Source: Oscillospiraceae bacterium
GTDB taxonomy: Bacteria; Bacillota; Clostridia; Oscillospirales; Oscillospiraceae
Length of the DNA stretch: 25,982 nt
Direction: 5' to 3'
NCBI GenBank assembly: GCA_017620315.1
Contig: JAFZQQ010000010.1
Location: forward strand, 1-25,982
Part shown: in pieces, positions 7,935-15,269 of the stretch
Layout of the letters: every line of letters starts with the position of its first letter
Numbering within the stretch: position 1 is the first letter of the stretch
Notes under the pieces: generated by a model
What the model was told of the DNA's origin: nothing
Databases searched by the model: none
Seen by the model: the letters and a program-made list of their open reading frames with translations, nothing else
Made by a program: the position numbers and the translations under genes

Positions 7935-8138
7935 ATGAAGCAACTCGGTAATCTGGCAATCATTTGCGCGCAGCGCAAGGACGTCATCATGAATCTGGAG
8001 AACGGCGTCGTCAGCGTAAGCGCCGGTAACCGCCCGGACGTCCATTCCCTCTCGGTTGAGTGGGACGACGACGTCGGTATCGCAAATATCATCCACGCGC
8101 TCAATTTCGGCAATATGGCAGCTGCCACAAGAGGCTGA
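7935..8138 (+). CDS. Small PcfJ-associated protein A (67 aa)
   Basis: The ATG at 7935 follows GAAAGGAA. The 67-residue product reads L-G-N-L-A-I-I-C-A-Q-R-K-D near its start and ends with G-I-A-N-I-I-H-A-L-N-F-G-N-M-A. The same pattern recurs in the small gene at 10274 (L-E-S-L-V-A-E-C-A-R-R-D-D ... I-L-K-I-V-H-E-L-K-F-G-A-Y-A), so the two appear paralogous. Both lie directly after a PcfJ-like gene and its hairpin. The next gene starts three bases after this stop. Function unknown; a binding partner of PcfJ is a guess. Confidence 0.7.
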   Translation: MKQLGNLAIICAQRKDVIMNLENGVVSVSAGNRPDVHSLSVEWDDDVGIANIIHALNFGNMAAATRG

Positions 8139-8141
8139 CCA

Positions 8142-10220
8142 ATGGCTGGCATTAACAAACGCTCGTGCGGAGCATTTCTGTCACCCGACCTGAAGCTCTC
8201 CGCAAACAGCGGCATCATCCATTGCCGTGCCATCAAGTACATCATCAAAAGCGAGGTCCGGCTGGTCGCCCATCGAAAGCTGCTGATCCTGTACCTGATT
8301 CCGCAAAGGAAGGCCGCCGAGGGCGACTACTCCCCTGCATACGCCATATTTCAGTCCTGCGACTCGTTTGCGGCCTGCGATATGACCGACAAGGGACATC
8401 CGAAATGGCGCGCCGCCGGTCTGGAGCGATTGGAGCCGGACGAGAGATCCTTCACGGAAAGGCTTGCGTTCTATTCCAAGACTGACGAAACCCGCGTGAT
8501 CCGCTTCTGCGCCGCCCATCGGGCAAAAATCCAATGCAAAACGGGCGTTACCGCGATGCTGGTGCTGCAATCCTCCATCATGGAGAGCCGCACAACAAAA
8601 CGGAGAAATCAGCGGGAGCAGAAGATTCTTGATCGCATGAAGCCCGTCCGCCCTGCCGGAAGCCTTCTTGAGCAATGGGCAACTCGGGATGTGCTGCCAA
8701 AGTACATCTTTTATGACCGCAAGGAGCGGAACAAGCCGACTTTAGGGCATTGCACCGCCTGCAATCAGGAGGTGAGCGTAGCCGGCGCGAAGCACAATAT
8801 GCGCTATGAGTGCCCGAGCTGTCACAGGCTCGTCACGCTCAAGTCCCGCGGCATCACAAAGCATCTTTGGGATCGGGCGTCTATCCTGCGGATCGACCGC
8901 GTCGCGCCAAGCGAAATCGTGATTCGGGTGTTCAAGGCTTTCTGGAATTATAACAAAGGTGCCGATGAATACGTTTTTCGGGAGTTTCAGAGGCATTTCA
9001 TATCTTGGGACGCGGACGGAAAATGCAGCGTGGATCGCTATTATGACTCGTTCACGACACGGGGCTTGACCTCGTGGCGGCACGGTCAAAGACCGCGGTT
9101 CAGCATTTGGCAGCAGAACTTCTCCGCAGATAACGATGGACTCTTATGGACACGGGGACTATCCAGAACGCTTAAAGGCTCGCCTTGGCAGTATTCCGAG
9201 ATCGGTGCGTTCTACGATAACATCCGCGAATCTCTGAATGCCGAGGTCTATCTCGCTCAGTATCTGAAAAAGCCTTGTCTTGAGTACCTTGTCAAGCTCA
9301 GGCTGTACCGCCTTGCCAAGTTTGTCGCCTATGAGGACGAAACGCACTACTTGGACGGGCATCACGAAAAGATCGTGGATGCGGCGGGCAAAGGCTTTCG
9401 TGAGGTGCTGCACGTCGGGCAGGAGGATCTGCCACTGCTGCAGGAGCTGAACGCGTCGCACACACAGCTGGACTTTCTGCAATCCATGCGGCGCTGCGGC
9501 ATGCAGCCGAGCCGCGATCTCCTCGCATGGTGCGACGCGAACGACATCAGGGACTTCAGCCATGTGATGACCGCGCTCAGGTTCATGACGCCGCACAAGC
9601 TGATGCGCTATGTCAGCGAGCAGTTTGCAGCGAACAAAGCGACTCCGATGCCGTTTTACGCAAGGGAACATGGCTTCTATGACCTGCGAATGGTGCTCAG
9701 CGACTACAAAGACTATCTCTTTATGAGCGCCGGCCTTGAGTACGATATGACGAACCCGTTTGTCCTGTTCCCGAAAGACTTGATGAAAGCGCATAATCAG
9801 GTCATGGAGCTGTCGTCAAAGCAGAAAACCAAAGTCTACGACCGTAGCATCGCGGCGCTCTACCCGCAAACGCAGCAGAGATTCGCGTTTCAAAGCGACG
9901 GTATGATGGTCGTTGCGCCAAAAAACGCGCGGGAGATCACGCGCGAGGGACAGTCGCTCCATCACTGCGTGGGTAACTATGTTGAGCAGGTTGCGCGTCA
10001 GGAGACCGTAATTCTGTTCCTTCGGCTGGCAAAAGCCCCGAAAAAGTCATTTTACACCATAGAGGTGTCCGCAGGACGCATTCATCAGGTGCGTGGGTGC
10101 ATGAATCAAGACACCACGCCCGAAGTGGATAAGTTCCTTGAGAAGTGGCGCAGGCAGGTGCTGGATCGTCCCATAGTCACGGCTTTTGCCGGATTTGGGG
10201 CTATAAGACAGGCCGCGTAA
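8142..10220 (+). CDS. PcfJ-like protein, copy 2
   Basis: The ATG at 8142 lies three bases after the previous stop, with only a weak AGAGG site, suggesting coupled translation. The 692-residue product shares the first copy's architecture. A segment V-L-P-K-Y-I-F-Y leads into a zinc ribbon C204-x2-C207 / C224-x2-C227. A long divergent middle follows, and the PcfJ signature M-V-V-A-P-K-N, S-L-H607-H608-C609-V-G-N, F-L-R-L, F-Y-T-I-E-V and H-Q-V-R is at the C-terminus. The two copies look clearly diverged, so the duplication is old or the copies were acquired separately. This copy is followed by its own hairpin and small partner, then by DNA ligase. Confidence 0.8.
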   Translation: MAGINKRSCGAFLSPDLKLSANSGIIHCRAIKYIIKSEVRLVAHRKLLILYLIPQRKAAEGDYSPAYAIFQSCDSFAACDMTDKGHPKWRAAGLERLEPDERSFTERLAFYSKTDETRVIRFCAAHRAKIQCKTGVTAMLVLQSSIMESRTTKRRNQREQKILDRMKPVRPAGSLLEQWATRDVLPKYIFYDRKERNKPTLGHCTACNQEVSVAGAKHNMRYECPSCHRLVTLKSRGITKHLWDRASILRIDRVAPSEIVIRVFKAFWNYNKGADEYVFREFQRHFISWDADGKCSVDRYYDSFTTRGLTSWRHGQRPRFSIWQQNFSADNDGLLWTRGLSRTLKGSPWQYSEIGAFYDNIRESLNAEVYLAQYLKKPCLEYLVKLRLYRLAKFVAYEDETHYLDGHHEKIVDAAGKGFREVLHVGQEDLPLLQELNASHTQLDFLQSMRRCGMQPSRDLLAWCDANDIRDFSHVMTALRFMTPHKLMRYVSEQFAANKATPMPFYAREHGFYDLRMVLSDYKDYLFMSAGLEYDMTNPFVLFPKDLMKAHNQVMELSSKQKTKVYDRSIAALYPQTQQRFAFQSDGMMVVAPKNAREITREGQSLHHCVGNYVEQVARQETVILFLRLAKAPKKSFYTIEVSAGRIHQVRGCMNQDTTPEVDKFLEKWRRQVLDRPIVTAFAGFGAIRQAA

Positions 10221-10226
10221 GCAATC

Positions 10227-10249
10227 GGGAGGGCGCACCGCGCCCTCCC
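10227..10249 (+). other. GC-rich stem-loop after pcfJ copy 2
   Basis: A perfect 10-base stem GGGAGGGCGC / GCGCCCTCCC (10227-10236 and 10240-10249) closes on a three-base loop, starting six bases after the stop and followed by CCCG. It matches in position and composition the hairpin at 7879 and also lacks a T-tract. The ribosome site AAAGGAG of the small gene follows 10 bases later. Confidence 0.7.
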
Positions 10250-10273
10250 CCGTGTTCAGAAAGGAGATATGCC

Positions 10274-10513
10274 ATGCCCTATCCCAATTTGACACCGCTG
10301 GAGAGCCTTGTCGCCGAGTGCGCGCGGCGCGACGATACGCATTTGTGGATCATGCGCGGCGTTGTGTACGTTCAGGTCGGCAAGGGCGCTCTCAGCAGGA
10401 TCTACCCCGCCTGCTGTATGGACGACAAATCGATCTTGAAGATTGTCCATGAGCTTAAATTCGGCGCGTATGCCCCGCAGGACGCCGCGCCGCAGGAAAA
10501 GGAGGCCGCATAA
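10274..10513 (+). CDS. Small PcfJ-associated protein B (79 aa)
   Basis: The start is ATG 10274, seven bases after AAAGGAG; the nearby ATG at 10269 is out of frame. The 79-residue product resembles the small protein at 7935, with the N-terminal hydrophobic/cysteine pattern and the closing I-V-H-E-L-K-F-G-A-Y-A, plus a Glu/Ala-rich tail. Its stop overlaps the ligase start (TAATG), which ties its translation to the ligase. No family name is recognised. Confidence 0.7.
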   Translation: MPYPNLTPLESLVAECARRDDTHLWIMRGVVYVQVGKGALSRIYPACCMDDKSILKIVHELKFGAYAPQDAAPQEKEAA

Positions 10514-12531
10514 TGGAACAAACCGCAGCGGAGAAGGTACAGGAGCTGACCGCAAGGCTCAATCAGTACCGAAACGAGTATTACAACAAAAGCGCGCCGT
10601 CTGTCTCGGACGAGGTCTATGACCGCCTTTTCGATGAACTGGCGCGGCTGGAGAAGGAAACCGGCGTCGTCATGTCCAACTCCCCCACGCAGACGGTGGG
10701 CTATCCCGTTGTGGACGGGCTGACAAAAACGAAGCACGATCCTCCCCTGCTCTCCCTTGCCAAGCAAAAGGACCCGGAGGAGATCCTGCGCTTCATGAAC
10801 GGCAAGCCGACCGTATTCATGCTCAAGCTCGACGGTCTGACGATCAAGCTGATCTATGAGGACGGTCAGCTTGTAGAGGCGTCGACGCGCGGCGACGGCA
10901 ACGAAGGCTCCATTGTGACGCATAACGCTGTTGCCATCGACGGCATCCCCATGAGAATACCGTTTATGGGGCGTCTGGTTGTTGCCGGCGAGGCGTTTAT
11001 CCGCCCCAGCGACTTTGAACGGATGAAGGAATCTATCGTGGACGACGAAGGAAAGCCCCCGAAGAACGGGCGTAACCTGGCCGCCGGCTCCATCCAGCTC
11101 TATGATGCAGAGATATGCAAGAGCCGCTCCCTGCACTTCATGCCGTTCGCGGTGATCTCGGGCATGGATGAGACCGATTCCCTGTCCGAGCGTCTGAACC
11201 GGCTCAAGCCCCTCGGGTTTGACGTGTTTCCGAAGCTGGTCGGCAACGGCGACGCAACCGTGGACGACGTGAAAGGCGCGATCAACGCGCTCATGGAGTA
11301 CGCCAAGCAAAACGAAATCCCCATCGACGGCATCGTCATTAAGTACGAGAGCGTTCGATACGGCAAGGGATTAGGCAGGACCGGGCACCACTACAAGGAC
11401 GGCATCGCGTTCAAGCCGGAGGATGATCTTCACGAAACCAAGCTCACCGGCATCGAGTGGAACCCGTCTCGCAGCGGAGAGATTACGCCCGTCGCCCTGT
11501 TTGATACGGTGGAGATCGACGGCTGCGACGTCTCCCGCGCAACGCTGCATAATCTCTCCTTCATTGAGGATCTGGAGCTGATGCCTGGTAACCGCATCCT
11601 TGTTTCCAAGCGGAACATGATTATCCCGCACATCGAGGAGAACATTGACCGCGGCGGGTTCGACCTGCAAAGGCTTGTCCCCGTGGCCTGTCCCTGCTGT
11701 GGGATGCCGACGCGTATCCACGTTACCGCGTCCAAGGTGGACGGCGAGGAGCGCGAGGTCAAAAAGCTCTTTTGCGACAATGCCGCCTGCCCCACCCGCT
11801 TTGTCCGGCAGTTCGTCCACTTCACGGGCGAAAAGGCGCTCGACATCGCGGGTCTTTCGGAAACGACGCTGGAAAAGCTGATCGGACACGGGTTCCTGCG
11901 GAGCTTTACGGACATCTTCCGGTTGGATCAGCACAAGGCGGGCATCGTTGCCCTCGACGGGTTTGGCGAGAAATCCTTCCAAAACCTCTGGGACGCGATA
12001 CAGGCAAGCCGCAACACCACGTTTGAGCGTTTTCTGTGTGCGATGGACATTCCTATGATCGGCAATACCGCGAGCCGCGCGCTCGCCGGGCTGTTCCACG
12101 CGAGCCTTGACGAGTTTGAGGCGGCGATTTTCGCGCACTACGACTTCACGCAGCTGCCCGATTTCGGGGAAACGCTCGACAAAAACATCCACGACTGGTT
12201 CGAGCAGGAGGAGCACTGGTACTTCTGGGACGAGCTTCGTATGTGGGTCGTCATTGCCCCGCCCGTTGAGGCTTCGAGCGCACAAACGACGGCGAACAGC
12301 CCGTTTGCCGGCAAGGTCATCGTCGTGACGGGCAAGGTCGAGCCGTATTCCCGCAGCGAGATGAACAGCTATATTGCCTCGCTCGGCGCGGTCGCCGGCA
12401 GCTCCGTCACTGGTAAGACCAACTATCTTGTCTGCGGCGAGAAGGCCGGCAGCAAGCTCGACAAGGCGCGCTCGATGGGTATCACGGTACTCACGCCCGA
12501 GGAGTTTTTCGCAATGACGCAGGCGTCGTAA
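10513..12531 (+). CDS. ligA: NAD+-dependent DNA ligase (LigA type)
   Basis: This enzyme seals nicks in duplex DNA using NAD+. The 672-residue length is normal. The Ia domain has the usual Y-R-N-E-Y-Y ... S-D-E-V-Y-D-R-L pattern. The adenylation motif is L-K105-L-D-G with K105 as the AMP acceptor, followed by S-T-R-G-D-G-N-E-G. An OB region follows. The zinc finger is C393-x2-C396 / C421-x4-C426. Helix-hairpin-helix repeats and a C-terminal BRCT domain (about 594-672) complete the enzyme, so it appears intact. The host should also have a chromosomal copy, so this is probably the element's own ligase. It is translationally coupled to the PcfJ-associated gene and followed by a hairpin. Confidence 0.92.
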   Translation: MEQTAAEKVQELTARLNQYRNEYYNKSAPSVSDEVYDRLFDELARLEKETGVVMSNSPTQTVGYPVVDGLTKTKHDPPLLSLAKQKDPEEILRFMNGKPTVFMLKLDGLTIKLIYEDGQLVEASTRGDGNEGSIVTHNAVAIDGIPMRIPFMGRLVVAGEAFIRPSDFERMKESIVDDEGKPPKNGRNLAAGSIQLYDAEICKSRSLHFMPFAVISGMDETDSLSERLNRLKPLGFDVFPKLVGNGDATVDDVKGAINALMEYAKQNEIPIDGIVIKYESVRYGKGLGRTGHHYKDGIAFKPEDDLHETKLTGIEWNPSRSGEITPVALFDTVEIDGCDVSRATLHNLSFIEDLELMPGNRILVSKRNMIIPHIEENIDRGGFDLQRLVPVACPCCGMPTRIHVTASKVDGEEREVKKLFCDNAACPTRFVRQFVHFTGEKALDIAGLSETTLEKLIGHGFLRSFTDIFRLDQHKAGIVALDGFGEKSFQNLWDAIQASRNTTFERFLCAMDIPMIGNTASRALAGLFHASLDEFEAAIFAHYDFTQLPDFGETLDKNIHDWFEQEEHWYFWDELRMWVVIAPPVEASSAQTTANSPFAGKVIVVTGKVEPYSRSEMNSYIASLGAVAGSSVTGKTNYLVCGEKAGSKLDKARSMGITVLTPEEFFAMTQAS

Positions 12532-12541
12532 TGCATATATC

Positions 12542-12577
12542 AGCGCATGGGGCAAGGTATTTCTTGTCTCATGCGCT
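12542..12577 (+). other. Stem-loop directly after the ligase gene
   Basis: AGCGCATGGGGCAAG (12542-12556) can pair with CTTGTCTCATGCGCT (12563-12577) through 15 pairs, two of them G-U, with a six-base loop. It starts 10 bases after the ligase stop. It is followed by AAAACAAAG, so it is not a classical T-tract terminator on this strand. The G-U pairs favour an RNA rather than a DNA role. Confidence 0.6.
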
Positions 12578-12610
12578 AAAACAAAGAAAATGATAATTGC
12601 CTGTTTCCTC

Positions 12611-12716
12611 CGCAAGCTCAGTTCGGTAAACGGCTGTGCGCAATATTTGAGGATGGACTAATACGCCATCCCGCTTTGGGACTTTCGCCCTATTGAGGCG
12701 GAGGTTCCTTTTTATT
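12611..12716 (+). ncRNA. Candidate structured leader RNA ending in a terminator
   Basis: Between the ligase hairpin and the next gene the transcript can form CGCA-AGC / GCTGTGCG (12611-12617 and 12633-12640, one bulge), then GGATGG / CCATCC (12651-12656 and 12666-12671), then the terminator stem at 12678. A competing stem TCCC / GGGA (12669-12672 and 12678-12681) would break both the second hairpin and the terminator, the arrangement expected of an attenuator. No known riboswitch class is recognised. The stretch 12578-12769 contains no convincing ORF. Existence as a regulated RNA is inference. Confidence 0.35.
12678..12716 (+). terminator. Intrinsic terminator upstream of the accessory gene run
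   Basis: GGGACTTTCGCC (12678-12689) pairs with GGCGGAGGTTCC (12697-12708) through 12 pairs including three G-U pairs, followed immediately by TTTTTATTT. This is the best rho-independent terminator on the plus strand of the window. It separates the ligase operon from the accessory genes, or acts as the conditional stop of the leader RNA. Confidence 0.8.
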
Positions 12717-12769
12717 TGTCCAAAGTTATTTCTTCATTTAGGTGAAGTATGAAAAGAGGAGTTTTGACT

Positions 12770-13504
12770 ATGAAAACCTTCCGTATCAACTATTTCCGCA
12801 AAAACAACAACGAATCCGACGCCATGCAGCCGGACGCGCTGACAGTCTTCGATCAGGCGGAGTTTGACGTCGAGGACGGCAACGAGACCGCTCTTCTGCG
12901 GCTGTTCAGCGCCTTTGTCGCCGAAAACGAGTATGAGGTGCTGTCTATCTCCACCATTGACGAGGTGCCGTTTGACGGCCGTGAGGAGTTTCCGTTCCAA
13001 AACACGTTCATGGATCGCATGAATACGCTGACGGCCTCGGCGCACTTGTTCCTGTCCGCGCTTGCCATCGGCGGCGTCGAGCGGAACGACGACCTGATCG
13101 AGAGCTTGGTACTCTGCGGCAAAGCGATCCTTGAAAAGCAGCACCTCGACACTTGCGTCCCGTCCTATGGCCCAAACGGCGCGCCGTGTTACAGGCGCGA
13201 GAGCTGCCCGGACAAAAAATGCCCGTTTCGGAAAGGCGCTCAGTTGGTCAGAAACGACGTGAGGACCAATGCCAAGTGGGAAAAGAGCCGCGCCGAGAGG
13301 TATGCCGAACGCTGGTTCATCAATCACGGCTTCGACTGCTATCTTGTCAAGCAGTATATCAACAAGACCGTGTACCGGGTGTCAAAGGACGGCATCGAAG
13401 ACCGCTTTGAGCTGCCCCGAGCGGTGGAAAAGCCAAAAGAGTTTATGCAGATGTATGAAAGCGCTTTTGCAATGAAGCAGAAAATCATCAAGAAATCGAC
13501 TTAA
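12770..13504 (+). CDS. Hypothetical protein with Cys cluster (244 aa)
   Basis: The start is ATG 12770, eight bases after AAGAGGAG. The in-frame ATG at 12749 would overlap that ribosome site. The first half is acidic and ordinary. A cysteine cluster follows (C-Y-R-R-E-S-C-P-D-K-K-C-P-F), which may bind zinc. The C-terminal third (A-E-R-W-F-I-N-H-G-F ... K-Q-Y-I-N-K-T-V-Y-R-V) looks like a compact alpha/beta domain that recurs, as far as I recall, in unnamed Clostridia element proteins. It is the first gene after the terminator and leader RNA. No function is claimed. Confidence 0.7.
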   Translation: MKTFRINYFRKNNNESDAMQPDALTVFDQAEFDVEDGNETALLRLFSAFVAENEYEVLSISTIDEVPFDGREEFPFQNTFMDRMNTLTASAHLFLSALAIGGVERNDDLIESLVLCGKAILEKQHLDTCVPSYGPNGAPCYRRESCPDKKCPFRKGAQLVRNDVRTNAKWEKSRAERYAERWFINHGFDCYLVKQYINKTVYRVSKDGIEDRFELPRAVEKPKEFMQMYESAFAMKQKIIKKST

Positions 13505-13541
13505 AATACACCAATTTTGTTTGTGAAAGGAGAAATGCAAC

Positions 13542-13700
13542 TTGAAAAGACAAATTAGCGAGGAGGAATTGGCATCGCTTTGCGACGCGCGGGACAAGCT
13601 CTGTGGCTTTTGCGAGGCCGACGAGTGCAGCTGGTGCATTGTCCCCCGGCTGATCGACGACGCCTATAACGAATGCAAGGAGGTTGAAGATACCTTATGA
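13542..13700 (+). CDS. Small Cys-rich protein, TTG start (52 aa)
   Basis: The TTG at 13542 lies nine bases after AAAGGAG and opens a 52-residue frame. An ATG at 13535 is out of frame and gives only seven codons. The product has six cysteines, with C-G-F-C and C-S-W-C spaced seven residues apart (first to last cysteine of the pairs spans 11 residues), a likely zinc-binding knuckle. It overlaps the next gene by ATGA. It has no recognised family. Confidence 0.65.
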   Translation: MKRQISEEELASLCDARDKLCGFCEADECSWCIVPRLIDDAYNECKEVEDTL

Positions 13701-14173
13701 AAAAAGACATCGGTACAGAGAAACTCCTATCTGCCGTAGAACGCTACGCATTATTTGTTGCCCGCTTGCACGACATACCGGACGCCTATGATGCGGCTAT
13801 GCGGCTTGCGACGGTCTGCGCGGACGAGATCAGAAGCGATTCGGCGCTTGCCGAAGAGTTGAGCAAGGATAAGAAGTCTTATAAGCCCTTTGTGCGAAAA
13901 ATGGCATTTGAGGCGGCAGACGCAGCGATCCGGCAGCAGTTATTCCCCGTCGGCGAAAAAGCAAGCATGCGGGAAAACCTGATTGCCACGGCTGCCTTTC
14001 GCGCGGGACACATGGAATCCATGTGCTCCATCTCAGTCGGTGGAACCGTGGAGGACGAGGACGACCTCGCCAATTTCTGCGCCTATCTTGCATCGAAATG
14101 GCATCAAGAGTCCCACGACTGCTCATACGACGAGTTCATCGAAAACGAGCTGGTGGAACACTATGGATACTGA
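13697..14173 (+). CDS. Hypothetical helical protein (158 aa)
   Basis: The ATG at 13697 overlaps the preceding stop and the AAGGAGG at 13678-13684 lies upstream. The product is mostly predicted helix by eye, acidic near its end (T-V-E-D-E-D-D-L-A-N-F), with no membrane segment or signal peptide. It overlaps the next gene by 11 bases. No family is recognised. Confidence 0.7.
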   Translation: MKKDIGTEKLLSAVERYALFVARLHDIPDAYDAAMRLATVCADEIRSDSALAEELSKDKKSYKPFVRKMAFEAADAAIRQQLFPVGEKASMRENLIATAAFRAGHMESMCSISVGGTVEDEDDLANFCAYLASKWHQESHDCSYDEFIENELVEHYGY

Positions 14174-14372
14174 TATTGAAGCCATTCTTGAGGACATGAA
14201 ACAGGAAACCATCCGCATGGTCGAGCAATCAGAGTCCACGGCATCGAAAGCCGCTTGGTACTGGACCCATATCGGCGCGCTGGACATGGCGCGGCAGCTC
14301 GGTCTTATCGCAGAAGAGCGCCGGCATGAGCTTTGTCATGAGATCGAATACTTAAAGGAGCGATTCAAATGA
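14163..14372 (+). CDS. Small hypothetical helical protein (69 aa)
   Basis: The ATG at 14163 lies within the end of the preceding gene, and the frame runs to TGA 14370-14372. The 69 residues alternate acidic and hydrophobic positions (D-I-E-A-I-L-E-D-M ... L-C-H-E-I-E-Y-L-K-E-R-F-K), consistent with a helical hairpin. It overlaps the next gene by ATGA. The open frame upstream of 14163 is a shadow of the previous gene. Function unknown. Confidence 0.65.
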   Translation: MDTDIEAILEDMKQETIRMVEQSESTASKAAWYWTHIGALDMARQLGLIAEERRHELCHEIEYLKERFK

Positions 14373-14734
14373 GAGCATATATAGATTTGCAAACAAATAT
14401 CCCCGATTTGCACATCGATTATGTGGAAATCAAGGACCGTTCAGGTAACATCTACAACTTCAACCCCAACAACACGTCCAGCTGGGATTTGGACAAGGGA
14501 CACTTTACCGCGGAATGGCGAGGCGTTGACATTGGCGAAGAGGACGCGGTAGGGCGGATCTCCGACATTCCTTATCACTGCAAGATCTGCGCCGTCGGCG
14601 CGAACTATGATTTGGATGTAGAAAACCCTTATATCAAGGGCATGACCTTTACCCTTTCGGATTATACCGACGTTGCCCCGGTCACGAGAGCTTATCGAAT
14701 CAGGAATGCTATGCCCGTAATCGAGCATACATGA
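14369..14734 (+). CDS. Hypothetical protein (121 aa)
   Basis: The ATG at 14369 overlaps the previous stop, with AAAGGAG eight bases upstream. The product looks beta-rich, with many aromatic and Asp/Asn residues (Y-N-F-N-P-N-N-T, W-R-G-V-D-I-G-E-E-D). There is no signal peptide or cysteine cluster. It ends the tightly overlapping set that starts at 13542. No family is recognised. Confidence 0.68.
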   Translation: MRAYIDLQTNIPDLHIDYVEIKDRSGNIYNFNPNNTSSWDLDKGHFTAEWRGVDIGEEDAVGRISDIPYHCKICAVGANYDLDVENPYIKGMTFTLSDYTDVAPVTRAYRIRNAMPVIEHT

Positions 14735-14770
14735 TACACTCAATGCGTCAACAACATAAGAGGAGAAGAA

Positions 14771-15010
14771 ATGTTAAGTGACCTGTTCGTTGAAAAGAAC
14801 CGTATGCATGCGTTTACATGCTATGTGCGCGATTGGAAGAAGCAAGACCCGTCTATCATTGAGCGCAACGGAAAGATATTCAGCTATCGAACCAAGCGCG
14901 GACTCGTGAAGCGTTTTATTCCGGCAGAGCGATTCAGCGAGGGTTCCATACGGGTGCAGGGTTTCTTTTTCAGGGAGATTTCCGAGGATATGTCCACAAG
15001 CCGCAAATAA
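14771..15010 (+). CDS. Small basic hypothetical protein (79 aa)
   Basis: The ATG at 14771 follows AAGAGGAGAAG. The product is basic and aromatic (C-Y-V-R-D-W-K-K-Q-D, K-R-G-L-V-K-R-F), which could suit nucleic acid contact, but no motif proves it. It stands 36 bases from the previous gene and 29 from the next, each with its own ribosome site. Confidence 0.6.
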   Translation: MLSDLFVEKNRMHAFTCYVRDWKKQDPSIIERNGKIFSYRTKRGLVKRFIPAERFSEGSIRVQGFFFREISEDMSTSRK

Positions 15011-15039
15011 CAGAATTGTGAGGAATTGGAGGTATAACC

Positions 15040-15255
15040 ATGTCAAACATGAGCTATTGCCGCTTTACAAACACCCGTGACGATCTGGAGGACTGTCTCA
15101 GCTCGCTTGAGTATGAGGAAACCGTTAGTGAATCCGAGGCAATCGCGGGAAAAAAGATGTTCCGCCGTTTTTTGTCGTTTTGCCGCGACGCAGACATCAT
15201 CCAGTCCTACGACTACGAAATGGTCGAGCATCTGTTTCAGAATCTTCAGGAATAA
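15040..15255 (+). CDS. Small phage-type hypothetical protein (71 aa, MSxMSYCRFxNT family)
   Basis: The ATG at 15040 follows TTGGAGG. The opening M-S-N-M-S-Y-C-R-F-T-N-T followed by D-L-E-D-C is a start shared by many small phage and element proteins of unknown function. The rest is helical with C at 49 and an acidic end. It belongs to the accessory run and says nothing specific about a pathway. Confidence 0.7.
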   Translation: MSNMSYCRFTNTRDDLEDCLSSLEYEETVSESEAIAGKKMFRRFLSFCRDADIIQSYDYEMVEHLFQNLQE

Positions 15256-15269
15256 GGAGTCGAAACATC

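Noticed and set aside
11371..12615. 414-residue minus-strand open frame
   Set aside because: Antisense to the well-supported DNA ligase; no conserved features.
12542..12716. Known riboswitch class
   Set aside because: No core of a class I know could be matched, so only a generic structured RNA is proposed.
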